Shown piece after piece: positions 9,487 to 19,816 of a DNA stretch of 64,000 nucleotides (positions are counted from its first letter, which is position 1; each line of letters starts with the position of its first letter). The translations under genes were made by a program, and so were the position numbers. The stretch is from Gammaproteobacteria bacterium (GTDB lineage Bacteria; Pseudomonadota; Gammaproteobacteria; Enterobacterales; Alteromonadaceae): NCBI GenBank assembly GCA_018222985.1, contig JAAEZG010000005.1, positions 160,185 to 224,184 on the forward strand. Reading direction: 5' to 3'. The notes beneath the pieces were generated by a model. It was not told the origin of the DNA and ran no database searches. It saw nothing but the letters and a program-made list of their open reading frames with translations.

Positions 9487-11328
9487 TTAGTGTTGCGAGT
9501 ATAGCAAAGCTTCATTAACTGTTTGCGTCAGCGGGTGATACCCCGGTTTCGCTTGTTCATACACTTCACGTGCCCATTTTAAATTGTCTGGCGTTTTGGC
9601 TAGTTCGCGGTACAGCGGGCTCACCAACTTGTTCCGGCCAATGGTTAACAAGTAATTACGCAATCTATCGCGTGCTGGTTCATATTTTTTGACAATAGAA
9701 AGCTTCAACCATGCGTGAGCAATTTCGCTGTTTTGGCTTTTGGTTAAACCAAACTCGCGGTCTAATCGCGCCATATTCTCAGCTGAGATATCAAGCGGCA
9801 GGTTATTAATAAAATGCAGCCACTCGTGGGTGGTCCACTGTTCAGTCTGCAATTGACCACCTTTTAACCAACGTTGCATTTGTAATTCAACTTTCGCAAA
9901 AGCGTCTGAGGTTGGCTTTGGTGCATCACTCGGTAGGCCCGGCTCGTGCAGCCACTCATTGACTTTTTCCATACTCACAACATCTGGTTTTTTCGCTAAC
10001 AACTCACGTTGTAAGTAGGTTTTAAATTGCGCCGTTGAAATACTTTGAAAGGCAAAGTCATCAAAATAGTTACGCAAAAACTGATCAAATACATCGCGGC
10101 CAAATTTGTCTTCTAGGTAAGCCAAAAATAGCTGTCCTTTCACATAAGGTACTTGTGAGAAAACGTCGTCTGGATGACGGGTTCCTAGTTGAATGTTGAG
10201 TACCGTGTCTTTTGGCTCTAAGCGTTCTAAATTGTCTAACAGGTCTTGATAACCTAAAGCAAACTCCATTTGCGCACGCTCTTTACCGAACAAGGCTTCC
10301 ATAATGCGGTTTTCAACATAGCTAGTGAAACCTTCGTTGATCCACAAGTCGCGCCAGCTCGCGTTGGTCACCAAGTTCCCAGACCAAGAGTGCGCTAATT
10401 CGTGCGCAATGAGATTAATCAAGCTACGGTCGCCTGACACCACGGTCGGGGTAATAAATGATAAACGTGGGTTTTCCATACCGCCGAACGGAAAGCTTGG
10501 CGGCAGAATAAGTAAGTCATAACGGTCCCAACGGTACGGGCCATACATTGCTTCAGTGGCCTCAATCATACGTGGCGTATCAGCAAACTCCCAAGCCGCA
10601 TCGTCAAGAATATACTGCTCAGCAAACACGGCAACATTGTCACTAATCGACTTAATGGCCAAGTCGCCCGCGGCAATAGCAATCAAATACGGTGGAATGG
10701 CCTGCGGCATACTAAATTGATACTCACCATCGCGGTTATCGCTAAGGCTATTATCAGCACTCATAACCGCCAACAGCCCTTTCGGGGTGGTGACAGTCGC
10801 GTTGTATGTCAACCGCAGCGCTGGGCTGTCCTGAATTGGAATCCAACTACGTGCATGAATGGGCTGTGACTGACTGAACATGAAGGGATGTTTTTTCCCA
10901 GCAGTTTGCTGCGGAGTAAGCCATTGCAAACCACTTGCGGTTGGAACGGTTTCATAATGTATACGTACTTTGTTCGCAACGTTACCAATATCAACAATAA
11001 GCTCGCTACCTAAGCTTGGGTGCACGTCGCCTAGGGTAAATTTGGTTGGTTGCCATTGCTCATCAAGCCAAAGCTCGGTGCGCTTAATGGTTAAGTGGCT
11101 GGTGTCTAAATAAACCTGGGTGCTATCGTCGTGGCGTTGCAAGGTATAAGTTGCATGCCCTTGCAGCTTGCGGTTGCTAAAATCAACGTCTAGAACCAAC
11201 TCGAGGTGCGGGGTTGATACTTCATCAAGACGAGCATAGCTGTGCACGTCTTCGGCCTGCGCTACATTAGCCGACTGCCACAGGGTTAACCCAATAATAC
11301 CGATAAACAGCTTTCGCAATACGTACAT
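9487..11328 (-). CDS. Exported M1-family aminopeptidase, leukotriene A4 hydrolase-like
   Basis: A 613-residue zinc metallopeptidase. A signal peptide (1-25, ending AQA) sends it to the periplasm or beyond. The M1 exopeptidase motif GGMENP is at 282-287, the zinc motif HELAHSW at 309-315, and the third ligand is Glu332 in NEGF. The helical C-terminal third is the type found in LTA4 hydrolase/ColA-like enzymes rather than PepN, which is larger and not exported. It probably trims N-terminal residues from peptides outside the cytoplasm, in keeping with a proteolytic marine lifestyle. It is a single gene, divergent from rsmE. Confidence 0.9.
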   Translation of the reverse strand: MYVLRKLFIGIIGLTLWQSANVAQAEDVHSYARLDEVSTPHLELVLDVDFSNRKLQGHATYTLQRHDDSTQVYLDTSHLTIKRTELWLDEQWQPTKFTLGDVHPSLGSELIVDIGNVANKVRIHYETVPTASGLQWLTPQQTAGKKHPFMFSQSQPIHARSWIPIQDSPALRLTYNATVTTPKGLLAVMSADNSLSDNRDGEYQFSMPQAIPPYLIAIAAGDLAIKSISDNVAVFAEQYILDDAAWEFADTPRMIEATEAMYGPYRWDRYDLLILPPSFPFGGMENPRLSFITPTVVSGDRSLINLIAHELAHSWSGNLVTNASWRDLWINEGFTSYVENRIMEALFGKERAQMEFALGYQDLLDNLERLEPKDTVLNIQLGTRHPDDVFSQVPYVKGQLFLAYLEDKFGRDVFDQFLRNYFDDFAFQSISTAQFKTYLQRELLAKKPDVVSMEKVNEWLHEPGLPSDAPKPTSDAFAKVELQMQRWLKGGQLQTEQWTTHEWLHFINNLPLDISAENMARLDREFGLTKSQNSEIAHAWLKLSIVKKYEPARDRLRNYLLTIGRNKLVSPLYRELAKTPDNLKWAREVYEQAKPGYHPLTQTVNEALLYSQH

Positions 11329-11473
11329 TTAAACGTTCTCCTTGTGTGCTTACTGTGGCTCATGATCGAACGGATGCGCGACAAAATCAAATGTTTTGCA
11401 GATGCCAAATGTGCCCTAGCGGTGGTAAGATGCGGCATACTCTTGATGAACAGCATGAGGAAATCCGCGTCAA

Positions 11474-12211
11474 ATGCGAGTTCCACGTATATATGAAACA
11501 GCCGAGCAACCATGGCAGGTCGGTTCGCAATTAAGCCTTTCGGAAGACGCTGCGAATCATGTCGGTCGCGTATTACGCATGACCACCGGCCAACAGCTGG
11601 AATTACTTAACGGCGATGGCAACAATTATGCGGCAACCATTGTCGAAGCGAGTAAGCGCTCTGTCAGCGTGACTATTTCTGCGGTAACGGCAAATAATTC
11701 TGAGGCGCCTGTTGCTATTCATTTGGCACAAGGCATATCGCGCGGCGATCGCATGGACTTTGTTTTACAAAAGTCTGTTGAGCTAGGCGTTACCGAAATT
11801 ACCCCGCTGTTTACCGAGCGTTGTGGGGTGAAATTAGCCGGTGAGCGGCTGCTGAAAAAACAACAACAGTGGCAGAAAATTGTCATTGCTGCGTGCGAGC
11901 AAAGCGGGCGAAGTGTGGTGCCACAGGTGCACACGCCAGTCAGCTTTCAACAGTGGCTTAAAGCGGCTCCCGCTGGGCTGCGCTTGACGCTTGACCCTTA
12001 TGCCAACAAACCGCTACGCGACTTGGCACAAGCCCCACAGCAGGTCACACTATTTATTGGCCCCGAGGGTGGGTTAACCGAAGCTGAAGTACAAGCTGCC
12101 AGTGCCGAGCATTTTCTGCCTGTGCGACTAGGCCCGCGTGTGTTACGAACTGAAACGGCAGCGCTCACTGCGCTGAGTGTTATTCAATACCAATTTGGCG
12201 ATCTTGCCTAA
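11474..12211 (+). CDS. rsmE: 16S rRNA m3U1498 methyltransferase
   Basis: A 245-residue SPOUT-fold methyltransferase that modifies N3 of U1498 in 16S rRNA. The N-terminal MRVPRIYE and NHVGRVLRM resemble the PUA-like RNA-binding part. The trefoil-knot SAM site shows GPEGGLTEAE (196-205) and LGPRVLRTETA (219-229). The start ATG has GAGGAAA about 10 nt upstream. It heads the rsmE-gshB-yqgE-ruvX run (9-nt gap, then overlaps), the same order as in E. coli. Confidence 0.94.
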   Translation: MRVPRIYETAEQPWQVGSQLSLSEDAANHVGRVLRMTTGQQLELLNGDGNNYAATIVEASKRSVSVTISAVTANNSEAPVAIHLAQGISRGDRMDFVLQKSVELGVTEITPLFTERCGVKLAGERLLKKQQQWQKIVIAACEQSGRSVVPQVHTPVSFQQWLKAAPAGLRLTLDPYANKPLRDLAQAPQQVTLFIGPEGGLTEAEVQAASAEHFLPVRLGPRVLRTETAALTALSVIQYQFGDLA

Positions 12212-12220
12212 GGACATTCG

Positions 12221-13168
12221 ATGAAACTTGCCATGATTATGGACCCGATTGAGTCGGTAAAAACCTATAAAGACACAAGTTTTCGCTTGTTGCTTGAAGC
12301 GCAAGAACGTCATTATGAGTTGTTCTACTTAACCATGAACGACTTATCCATTGTTGCTAGCGAACCAATGGCGCAAGCACGTTCCATTAAAGTGGTTGAC
12401 CAAGAAACCGATTTTTACACGCTCGGCGAGCCAGTGAACATGCCGATGGGGTCATTTGACGTGATTATGATGCGTAAAGATCCGCCGTTTGATACCGAGT
12501 TTGTTTACGCCACGCACATATTAGAACTGGCAGAGCGCCGCGGTGCGTTAGTGGTCAACAAGCCGCAAAGCCTACGCGACTGTAACGAAAAATTGTTTAC
12601 CTCTTGGTTCCCTGAACTGACTCCTCCAACCATTGTGACACGCCGCGCTGAACAAATTCGAGCGTTTCATACCGAGCACCAAGATATTATTTTAAAGCCA
12701 CTTGATGGTATGGGCGGAGCATCTATTTTCCGCGTACGTGAAGACGGTACCAACCTTGGGGTTATCATTGAAACCTTAACCGAACACGGCCAACGCTTTG
12801 CTATGGTGCAACGTTATTTGCCGGAAATTACCGATGGCGATAAGCGTATTTTAATTATCGATGGTGAACCTATGCCTTATGCCTTAGCACGCATACCGTC
12901 AGCGGGTGAAACACGCGGAAATTTAGCTGCCGGTGGCAGCGGTCGAGCACAGCCATTAAGTGACAGAGACTGGGAGCTTGCTCGCAACGTCGGCCCTGAA
13001 TTAAAACGCCGAGGCCTCACCATAGTTGGCTTAGATGTGATTGGCGACCGCGTGACCGAAATTAATGTAACAAGCCCTACTTGTATGCGCGAGATAGAAG
13101 CCGCATATGATATCAATATTGCCGCGAAAGTTTTTGAAGCCATAGAACGACAACTGGGTTTGTGTTGA
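12221..13168 (+). CDS. gshB: Glutathione synthetase
   Basis: A 315-residue ATP-grasp ligase that joins gamma-glutamylcysteine and glycine, the last step of glutathione synthesis. Motifs are MDPIESVKTYKDTSF (7-21), MMRKDPPFD (83-91), the ATP-grasp glycine loop LKPLDGMGG (158-166) and the C-terminal EINVTSPTC. The length matches E. coli GshB (316 aa). AAGGA precedes the ATG. Its TGA shares one base with the yqgE start (TGATG), so the two are translationally coupled. Confidence 0.96.
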   Translation: MKLAMIMDPIESVKTYKDTSFRLLLEAQERHYELFYLTMNDLSIVASEPMAQARSIKVVDQETDFYTLGEPVNMPMGSFDVIMMRKDPPFDTEFVYATHILELAERRGALVVNKPQSLRDCNEKLFTSWFPELTPPTIVTRRAEQIRAFHTEHQDIILKPLDGMGGASIFRVREDGTNLGVIIETLTEHGQRFAMVQRYLPEITDGDKRILIIDGEPMPYALARIPSAGETRGNLAAGGSGRAQPLSDRDWELARNVGPELKRRGLTIVGLDVIGDRVTEINVTSPTCMREIEAAYDINIAAKVFEAIERQLGLC

Positions 13169-13734
13169 TGGAAACATTAAGTAGCTTACAAAATCATTTC
13201 TTGATTGCCATGCCAAGCATGGATGATCCTTATTTTGCCCGCAGCGTCACCTATATCTGCGAACACAATGAGGAGGGTGCAATGGGGTTGATTATCAATC
13301 AACCGGTTGAGCTAACTGTTGAAGATTTATTGGAAAAACTAGAAATTGTCATTCCTGACGAAACTCAAGGTCTCGATGGCCCTGTGTACTCAGGCGGCCC
13401 GCTAGCCCGTGACCGTGGTTTTGTACTGCACTCCAACGACCATATTTGGCGCAGCTCGGTCAAACTCAGTGATGACGTAACGATAACCACATCAAAAGAT
13501 ATTCTCGAGGCTCTCGGCCAAGGAAATAAGCCGAACGATTACCTTTTAACGTTAGGCTATGCCGGCTGGGAAGCGGGTCAATTAGAGCGCGAAATGGCGG
13601 AGAATAGTTGGCTAACCATTCCGGCAGACAACGATATTCTGTTTCACACGCCAAGTAACGAGCGTTGGCAAAAAGCGGTCAAAAAACTCGGCATTCAAAC
13701 CTGGCAACTTGGCCCCGATGTAGGTCATGCATGA
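13168..13734 (+). CDS. yqgE: YqgE/AlgH family protein
   Basis: A 188-residue member of UPF0301 (AlgH/YqgE). It shows [15 protein letters not shown], then [18 protein letters not shown], and the [13 protein letters not shown] segment, as in E. coli YqgE (187 aa). I chose the ATG at 13168; GTG and TTG codons just upstream in frame are alternatives. Its biochemical role is unsettled. AlgH was named for alginate regulation in Pseudomonas. It is tightly coupled to gshB and, through an ATGA overlap, to ruvX. Confidence 0.93.
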   Translation: METLSSLQNHFLIAMPSMDDPYFARSVTYICEHNEEGAMGLIINQPVELTVEDLLEKLEIVIPDETQGLDGPVYSGGPLARDRGFVLHSNDHIWRSSVKLSDDVTITTSKDILEALGQGNKPNDYLLTLGYAGWEAGQLEREMAENSWLTIPADNDILFHTPSNERWQKAVKKLGIQTWQLGPDVGHA

Positions 13735-14144
13735 GCCAAGTGATCGGTTTTGACTTTGGCACACACAGCATAGGTGTTGCCGTTGGACAATCGCTAACTG
13801 GCACGGCTTCGCCGCTGCCGGCCTTAAAAGCGAAAGACGGCCAACCTAACTGGGATTTAGTTGCGAAATTATTCGCTGAATGGCAACCCGACACGGTTGT
13901 CGTTGGTCTTCCTTTAAATATGGATGGTACTGATCAGCCCCTCACTGATTTAGCTCGTAAGTTTGCCAACCGATTGCATGGCCGATTTGGCCTGCAGGTC
14001 GTTTTGCAAGATGAGCGTTTAACCACCGTTGCGGCCAAAGAAGACTTATTTAGTCGCGGCGGCTACAAGCAATTGCAAAAAGGTAAGGTTGATAGCGCCG
14101 CCGCGCAGTTGATTGTTGAAGACTATTTGAGCCAACGCCCTTAA
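13731..14144 (+). CDS. ruvX: Putative pre-16S rRNA nuclease, RNase H fold
   Basis: A 137-residue RNase H-like protein (YqgF/RuvX), implicated in maturing the 5' end of 16S rRNA. Catalytic acidic residues are Asp8 in [13 protein letters not shown], Glu95 in LQDERLTT and Asp121 in VDSAAAQLI. The start is the ATG at 13731, overlapping the yqgE stop (ATGA). It closes the rsmE operon and converges with the PhoH-like gene. Confidence 0.94.
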   Translation: MSQVIGFDFGTHSIGVAVGQSLTGTASPLPALKAKDGQPNWDLVAKLFAEWQPDTVVVGLPLNMDGTDQPLTDLARKFANRLHGRFGLQVVLQDERLTTVAAKEDLFSRGGYKQLQKGKVDSAAAQLIVEDYLSQRP

Positions 14145-14163
14145 GTTAGAAGTGTCAGCAGAA

Positions 14164-15549
14164 CTACAAGTTCTCTTCCGCATATTGCGCCAGCGAACTT
14201 CGTACCACACCATTTAAGTTCACCGTTGCACTGCCCGGATAGTCTTTAAAGCGCTCGACAATATAAGTTAAACCCGATGTAACCGCGGTTAAATAGTAAC
14301 TGTCAATTTGCGCTAAGTTGCCCGAACAAATAATTTTGGTACCGGTGCCGCAACGCGTAATAATTGTTTTTAACTGGGAGGCCGTCAGGTTTTGTGACTC
14401 GTCAAGAATGACAATCGCATTTTGAATACTGCGACCGCGCATAAAATTCAATGACTTAAACTGAATATTGGCTTTATTCATAATGTAATTGAGGCTCGAT
14501 TCCATGCTCTCATCGTGTTTGTGTAACACTTCAAGTGAGTCTGTAATTGCTGCCAACCAAGGCGCCATTTTTTCTTCTTCGGTACCGGGCAAATAGCCAA
14601 TCGACTCGGCTATTTCGGGTGTGTTGCGTGTAACAATAATTTTCTCATATATACCCTGCTCAATAACCAGCTCAAGTGCTGAAGCCAATGCCAACAGGGT
14701 TTTTCCGCTACCCGCAGGCCCCGTGAGAATAACCAAGTCGATAGCTGGGTCAAGCAACGCATTCATGGCCATAGCCTGATAAATATTTTTCGGCTGAATA
14801 CCCCATGCCCGATAGCTCATCATCCGTTCAAAGCCAATATCGTGCAGCCGCACATGGTGCTGATCGTAACCCACTACTTTCGCAGCAAAATGCTCGCTAT
14901 CATCAATAATGTACTGATTTCTAAACACGGTCGGTAATACTTCGCGCGCTATTTCATGAAAGGTTTCGCGGCCCTCTTGAGCACTGGTTACGTCACCTAC
15001 TTTGGCCCAAAAATCGCCTTCTATTTCGACAAAGCCTTTGGACAAGTATTTAATGTCATCAATAAGTTGGTCAGTACGATAATCTTCAACATGCTTAACG
15101 CCGGCGCCTTTGGCTTTCAGTCGCATGTTAATGTCTTTGGTCACTAACACCACTTTGGTGTCACTATACTTTTTCTGAATTTCTAGCGCTGACTGAATAA
15201 TACGATGGTCGTTTTCCGACAAGTTCAGAACCGCATCTTGCTGCTTGAGTTGATAGTCTGGGTAAATCGCTAACGTGCCCTGTGCATGGTGCGCGCCTTG
15301 CATATTGGTCAATGGTACGCCGGCAAGAATTTCCTCAGGCGTTGCGTCTTTTAAAGCGTCTTCCAACGAACGTATGGCCAATCGAGCTTCACGACTGACA
15401 TCTTTGTGGCGATCTTTAATGTTATCTAGCTCTTCTAGGACAACCATCGGGATAACGACGTTGTGTTCTTCAAAGTTCAAAAAAGCGAGGGGTTCGTGCA
15501 GTAAGATATTGGTATCAAGCAAATAATACTTCGGTGTGGTTTCAGTCAT
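14164..15549 (-). CDS. PIN-PhoH fusion ATPase (PhoH2/YlaK type)
   Basis: A 461-residue two-domain protein. Residues ~5-150 form a PIN nuclease domain (LLDTNILLHEP, Asp12; VLEELD near 38-42; DHR near 114; TKDINMR near 138). Residues ~245-461 form a PhoH ATPase with Walker A GPAGSGKT (277-284) and Walker B ILDESQN (381-387). PhoH2 proteins in other bacteria have RNA helicase and ribonuclease activity. This one is a stand-alone PIN-PhoH protein, not the ybeZ-linked PhoH. There is no antitoxin-like gene next to it. Its stop codon overlaps a small stem (14160-14174). Confidence 0.9.
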   Translation of the reverse strand: MTETTPKYYLLDTNILLHEPLAFLNFEEHNVVIPMVVLEELDNIKDRHKDVSREARLAIRSLEDALKDATPEEILAGVPLTNMQGAHHAQGTLAIYPDYQLKQQDAVLNLSENDHRIIQSALEIQKKYSDTKVVLVTKDINMRLKAKGAGVKHVEDYRTDQLIDDIKYLSKGFVEIEGDFWAKVGDVTSAQEGRETFHEIAREVLPTVFRNQYIIDDSEHFAAKVVGYDQHHVRLHDIGFERMMSYRAWGIQPKNIYQAMAMNALLDPAIDLVILTGPAGSGKTLLALASALELVIEQGIYEKIIVTRNTPEIAESIGYLPGTEEEKMAPWLAAITDSLEVLHKHDESMESSLNYIMNKANIQFKSLNFMRGRSIQNAIVILDESQNLTASQLKTIITRCGTGTKIICSGNLAQIDSYYLTAVTSGLTYIVERFKDYPGSATVNLNGVVRSSLAQYAEENL

Positions 15550-15706
15550 GCGAGGACCTCAGCTACGTTGGTATTTTAGTGATTGTGATAACGCGCTACT
15601 TCTTAGTAAGACTAGCCTAACTTTTATGAAAATGGTGTGAATATTGAAATATTTTTCGATACCATGTGCGCCCTTTTTATCGACTATGCTGTAAAGGTCT
15701 TATTGA

Positions 15707-18385
15707 ATGGTAGCGAATGTAAACGCAATGCAATTTATTCCCGGGCAACGCTGGTTAAGCGAAACTGAAATGGAACAAGGGTTGGGCATGGTAACCCAAC
15801 TGCAAGGCCGTATGGTTTCGGTATTATTTCCGGTTACCGGAGAAATGCGACAATACGCTATTAGCGATGCGCCGCTAGCGCGTTATCAACTTTTGGTTGA
15901 TGAAATAGGCCAGCATGGCGATGGTTGGTCCTTTCGCGTCACACACGTGGACGATGACCACGGCGTACTGACCTATCATGGCATGCGAGAAGACAGCCAG
16001 GAAGCCGTCACCGTTCCCGAGTCACAATTGGCGGCACAAGTTGCTACCAATCAGCCACTAACACGTATTTTAGCCGGCAAAATTGACCGCTTAGATATGT
16101 ACAATTTGCGCCAACGCGCTCAACGTCATTTACAAGCGTGGCAAGAAAACCCCGCGGCTGGGCTAATGGGCGCGCGCGCCGAATTGTTGCCACACCAACT
16201 TTATATTGCCGCCACTATCGCCGATCGCCACCAACCGCGTGTGTTATTAGCCGATGAAGTGGGCTTAGGTAAAACCATTGAAGCGGGTTTGATCATGCAT
16301 CGCCGCATACTAACTGGGCGTAGCGAACGCATTCTCATTGTGGTGCCCGACAGCTTAGCGCATCAATGGTTGGTTGAACTATTGCGCCGTTTCAATTTGC
16401 AGTTCAGCCTGTTTGATATCGAGCGCTGTGAACAAGCAGCGATTGACGGCGACGCGGTATTTGCCAGCGAGCAACTGGTACTGGTGCCTCAGTCATTGCT
16501 TTCTCACCCCATGTGGTCAGTTGAATTATTTGAAGTCGATTGGCACTTATTGGTGATTGACGAAGCCCACCAAATAGCCCCAGAAGATAAGCGTTTTCAG
16601 GTGCTTAAAAAGCTTTCGGAACACATTGCCAGTTTGCTCATGCTAACAGCCACACCGGAGCAAGCCGGCGTGGAAGCGCATTTTGCGCGGTTACAACTAC
16701 TCGACCCCGACCGTTTTAACGACTTCGAACGTTTTCTCGAAGAGCAGGCCAATTATCGCGACTTAGCACCAAAAGCTGAGGCTTTGGCGCAGGCTGATCA
16801 AACGCGTGAACTTGACGAACTGCTGGATAGCTATGGTACTGGCCGTGTCATGTTTCGCAACAGCCGCGCACACATCGGTGGCTTTCCCACGCGTCATTTA
16901 CGCTATGAAGAACTGTCCGCCGGTGACGCCCTTGCCCAGCGATTTGAGTGGCTGGTTGGCCTGCTAAAACAGCACAAAAACGACAAGATCGTGCTTATTT
17001 GCCGCCACACTGAAACAGTTCTGGCATTACACGAAATGCTGCGGGTTCAGCATGGTATTCACGCGGCAGTGTTTCACGAGGGGCTAAGCCTGCTTGAACG
17101 CGATCGCGCGGCAGCTTATTTTGCTAGCCCTGAAGATGGTTGTCCTATCTTGCTTTGCTCTGAAATTGGTAGTGAAGGTCGCAACTTCCAGTTTGTGCAA
17201 CACTTAGTGCTGTTTGACTTGCCTCGTCACCCTGATTTACTTGAGCAACGCATTGGCCGATTAGACCGCATTGGCCAGCAGGCTGATATTTACATACACG
17301 TGCCAGTGGTTGAGAACACTGCTGAGCAGGTTCTATTTGCTTGGTACGACGCCATGCAAGCTTTCACGCAAACCAATGCCGTCGGCGAGAGCATTTACCG
17401 TCAGTTTGCTGAACGCGTTCATGAATTGATAGATGTTGCTGAAATTGGCCAGCTTGATGACCTCGAATTGGCGCAATTAGTCAGTGATACTGAGTCGGCT
17501 AGTGCAAACCTAAAAGCAGACGTGGAAGCCGGCCGTGACCGTTTACAAGAGCTAAACGCGTTTCGTCCTCACCAAATCGAGACCTTGCTCAAGCACATTG
17601 AAGCAAGTGAAAAAGCCGATGAGCTACAGGCATTTATGGAGGCATTCTGGGCACGTTTTGGCGTTGACTATGACCGACTTGACGACCACAGCGGGTGGTT
17701 ACGCCCTTCTGACCAAATGCGTGTACCAATTGCAGGCCTAGCCGATGAAGGCATAACGGTGACATTTTCCCGTGAGCATGCGCTAACTCATGAAGATACC
17801 ACCTACTTAACCTGGGACCATCCATTCGTGCAACAAGCACTAGAGCTTTTAAGCTTTGATACTTTCGGTTGTACCGCGCTTGGTATTTTAAAAAATCGCG
17901 CACTTCCCCCTGGGGCTTGGTTTATTGAACTGACGTTTAGCAGCATTGTTATGGCACCCAAGCACTTGGTGGCCTACGAGTTTTATCCTCGCCAAACCTT
18001 TCGAGTTTTGTTAGACAGTCAAGGCCGAAACCTGACTGACAAAGTTGCAGCAAGTGCGCTTGACTCACAGTTGCAATTTATCGATAAAAAGCAGGGTCGC
18101 CAGCTACTTAAACAACTGCGCCGCGAATGCCAACAGGCCATTCAAGACGCATGGGGCAGCGCGGAGCAGCAGCAACAACAAACTATCGCAAAAGCGATGA
18201 CGCAAATGCAGCAACAGCTGGAAAGCCAATTTGAGCGCCTAGAAAAGTTACAGCAACGTAACCCAATGGTGCGCCAAAGCGAACTTGACGCTGTCGCATT
18301 GCGGCAAACTGAGTTAACGCGGGCTATTCAATCACCTTTAATTCAGCTTGACGCGGTGCGCCTTATTGTGAACATTCCGGCATGA
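15707..18385 (+). CDS. rapA: RNA polymerase-associated SWI2/SNF2 ATPase
   Basis: An 892-residue ATPase that recycles RNA polymerase after termination. The N-terminal Tudor-like part begins MQFIPGQRWLSETE. Walker A DEVGLGKTIEAG lies near residue 182 and Walker B DEAH near 284. The helicase C-lobe contains GSEGRNFQF and RIGRLDRIGQ. It is shorter than E. coli RapA (968 aa) but has all motifs. I kept the ATG at 15707, which has AAGG upstream; the ATG at 15728 fits the E. coli N-terminus but lacks a ribosome site. It overlaps rluA by 4 nt, as in E. coli. Confidence 0.95.
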   Translation: MVANVNAMQFIPGQRWLSETEMEQGLGMVTQLQGRMVSVLFPVTGEMRQYAISDAPLARYQLLVDEIGQHGDGWSFRVTHVDDDHGVLTYHGMREDSQEAVTVPESQLAAQVATNQPLTRILAGKIDRLDMYNLRQRAQRHLQAWQENPAAGLMGARAELLPHQLYIAATIADRHQPRVLLADEVGLGKTIEAGLIMHRRILTGRSERILIVVPDSLAHQWLVELLRRFNLQFSLFDIERCEQAAIDGDAVFASEQLVLVPQSLLSHPMWSVELFEVDWHLLVIDEAHQIAPEDKRFQVLKKLSEHIASLLMLTATPEQAGVEAHFARLQLLDPDRFNDFERFLEEQANYRDLAPKAEALAQADQTRELDELLDSYGTGRVMFRNSRAHIGGFPTRHLRYEELSAGDALAQRFEWLVGLLKQHKNDKIVLICRHTETVLALHEMLRVQHGIHAAVFHEGLSLLERDRAAAYFASPEDGCPILLCSEIGSEGRNFQFVQHLVLFDLPRHPDLLEQRIGRLDRIGQQADIYIHVPVVENTAEQVLFAWYDAMQAFTQTNAVGESIYRQFAERVHELIDVAEIGQLDDLELAQLVSDTESASANLKADVEAGRDRLQELNAFRPHQIETLLKHIEASEKADELQAFMEAFWARFGVDYDRLDDHSGWLRPSDQMRVPIAGLADEGITVTFSREHALTHEDTTYLTWDHPFVQQALELLSFDTFGCTALGILKNRALPPGAWFIELTFSSIVMAPKHLVAYEFYPRQTFRVLLDSQGRNLTDKVAASALDSQLQFIDKKQGRQLLKQLRRECQQAIQDAWGSAEQQQQQTIAKAMTQMQQQLESQFERLEKLQQRNPMVRQSELDAVALRQTELTRAIQSPLIQLDAVRLIVNIPA

Positions 18386-19038
18386 CGTTGTTAACCTATA
18401 ACCCGCCGATAGAACCTTATGTCAGCATTGTTTACGTTGATGCTGATATTGTGGTGATTAATAAACCGAGCGGGTTACTCAGTGTACCGGGTAAGGCGCC
18501 TGAACATCGTGACTCGGCTTGGGCGCGGCTAGAGCGTGTACTCCCAAATTTGCGGGTGGTGCATCGGTTAGACATGGCAACCTCGGGCTTAATGGTTTTT
18601 GCCCGGCATAAGCAGGCTCAAGCGGCGTTGCAAAGGCAATTTGAACAACGCACCGTCGACAAACGTTATTGCGCCCACGTGTGGGGTCAACCACCGTCGG
18701 CGCGGGGCGAAATCAATTTGGCATTACGCTGTGATTGGCCCAATCGCCCGCGGCAAATGGTTGACTTGCAACTCGGCAAAGCGGCTCGGACATTGTTTGA
18801 AGTGACTGGCCAGCATAAGTACGGCGCCATTGTTGCTTTAACGCCATACACTGGGCGCTCGCATCAATTGCGGGTGCATATGCAGGCCGTTGGCTGCGCC
18901 ATATTGGGGGACAAATTTTATGCGTCTCCACAGGGCTATGCCGCGGCTTCACGGCTTTTACTGCATGCAGAATATTTAGCGTTTAAACAGCCGCTTAGCC
19001 AGCAGGTTTTAACCTTTAATTGCCCTGCTGACTTTTAA
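18382..19038 (+). CDS. rluA: Dual-specificity 23S rRNA/tRNA pseudouridine synthase
   Basis: A 218-residue pseudouridine synthase that in E. coli modifies U746 of 23S rRNA and U32 of some tRNAs. The start (YNPPIEPY), INKPSGLLSVPG, the catalytic HRLDMATSG (Asp64) and TGRSHQLRVHM match RluA closely, as does the length (219 aa). It is coupled to rapA. Its last 23 nt overlap the end of djlA, encoded on the other strand. Confidence 0.94.
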   Translation: MTLLTYNPPIEPYVSIVYVDADIVVINKPSGLLSVPGKAPEHRDSAWARLERVLPNLRVVHRLDMATSGLMVFARHKQAQAALQRQFEQRTVDKRYCAHVWGQPPSARGEINLALRCDWPNRPRQMVDLQLGKAARTLFEVTGQHKYGAIVALTPYTGRSHQLRVHMQAVGCAILGDKFYASPQGYAAASRLLLHAEYLAFKQPLSQQVLTFNCPADF

Positions 19039-19816
19039 TGAGCTCATACGCAGCTTGAATTTGTTGCGCCTTGGCTTGTGCAGACTGACGCATTTCTGGG
19101 GGCAACCCTTGCGCAGCAAGTTTGTCTGGGTGGTGCTTATTCATCAGCTTACGATAGGCTTTTTTCACCTCAGAAAAACTGGCTGAGCGCGCCACCCCGA
19201 GTACCGCGTAGGCGTCATCCACTTGGTTGCGGCTTGGTGGGGCCTGGCGACCACCTGATGACTGTCCACCGCCCGCATAGCCACCTCCAAAACGCTGACT
19301 GGCTTGCGCCATTTGCAGCATAATGTCCAATTGAGCACGGCGAAACCCGAGTGCTTCGGTTACCCGCAACAGTACCTCGTACTCGCCTTGATCCACTTGC
19401 TCATCAAGCAGTGCGATTGTCAGTACTTGCTCAAGAAAGAACTGCAATAAGTCACGACGCCAAGCCAGTTGACTACGCAGACGTTGCACCCGTTCAACTA
19501 ACGGAAAATCAGCTTCTTTGCCTTGGCGAAAGCTCTCTTGCGCCTCAGAGCGAGCCGCTTCACTTAAACGCAAATGGTCCATTAATCGTGTGACATAGCT
19601 GATATCTTGCTCAGTGACGCGTCCCTTTGATTTAGCCAAATGCCCAAGCACAGCAAATAAGGTACTGACAAATTGTTGTGGCTGGCCAGCTGTTTGCTGC
19701 ATTGCCCGAGCAAGCGAGCGATCAAACCAGTGGCCAATCATTAACCCTAGGAATAAGCCCACAAAACGAGCTAATAAAAAGCCAAAAAAGCCGCCGAGAA
19801 TTTTCCCCCAGATCAT
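19016..19816 (-). CDS. djlA: Membrane-anchored J-domain co-chaperone DjlA
   Basis: A 266-residue inner-membrane partner of DnaK. Residues ~5-30 are a glycine-rich membrane segment. A TerB-like helical domain spans ~50-165, a Gly/Ser linker ~176-190, and a C-terminal J domain has HPD at 229-231. I chose the ATG at 19816, which has AGGAG 5 nt upstream and matches the length of E. coli DjlA (271 aa). It overlaps the murU stop by 4 nt (ATGA), so it is the last gene of amgK-murU-djlA, and it converges with rluA. Confidence 0.93.
   Translation of the reverse strand: MIWGKILGGFFGFLLARFVGLFLGLMIGHWFDRSLARAMQQTAGQPQQFVSTLFAVLGHLAKSKGRVTEQDISYVTRLMDHLRLSEAARSEAQESFRQGKEADFPLVERVQRLRSQLAWRRDLLQFFLEQVLTIALLDEQVDQGEYEVLLRVTEALGFRRAQLDIMLQMAQASQRFGGGYAGGGQSSGGRQAPPSRNQVDDAYAVLGVARSASFSEVKKAYRKLMNKHHPDKLAAQGLPPEMRQSAQAKAQQIQAAYELIKSQQGN

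Noticed and set aside
14164..15549. PhAT-type toxin-antitoxin (PhoH2 with antitoxin)
   Set aside because: No small antitoxin gene lies upstream; the gene stands alone between ruvX and rapA.
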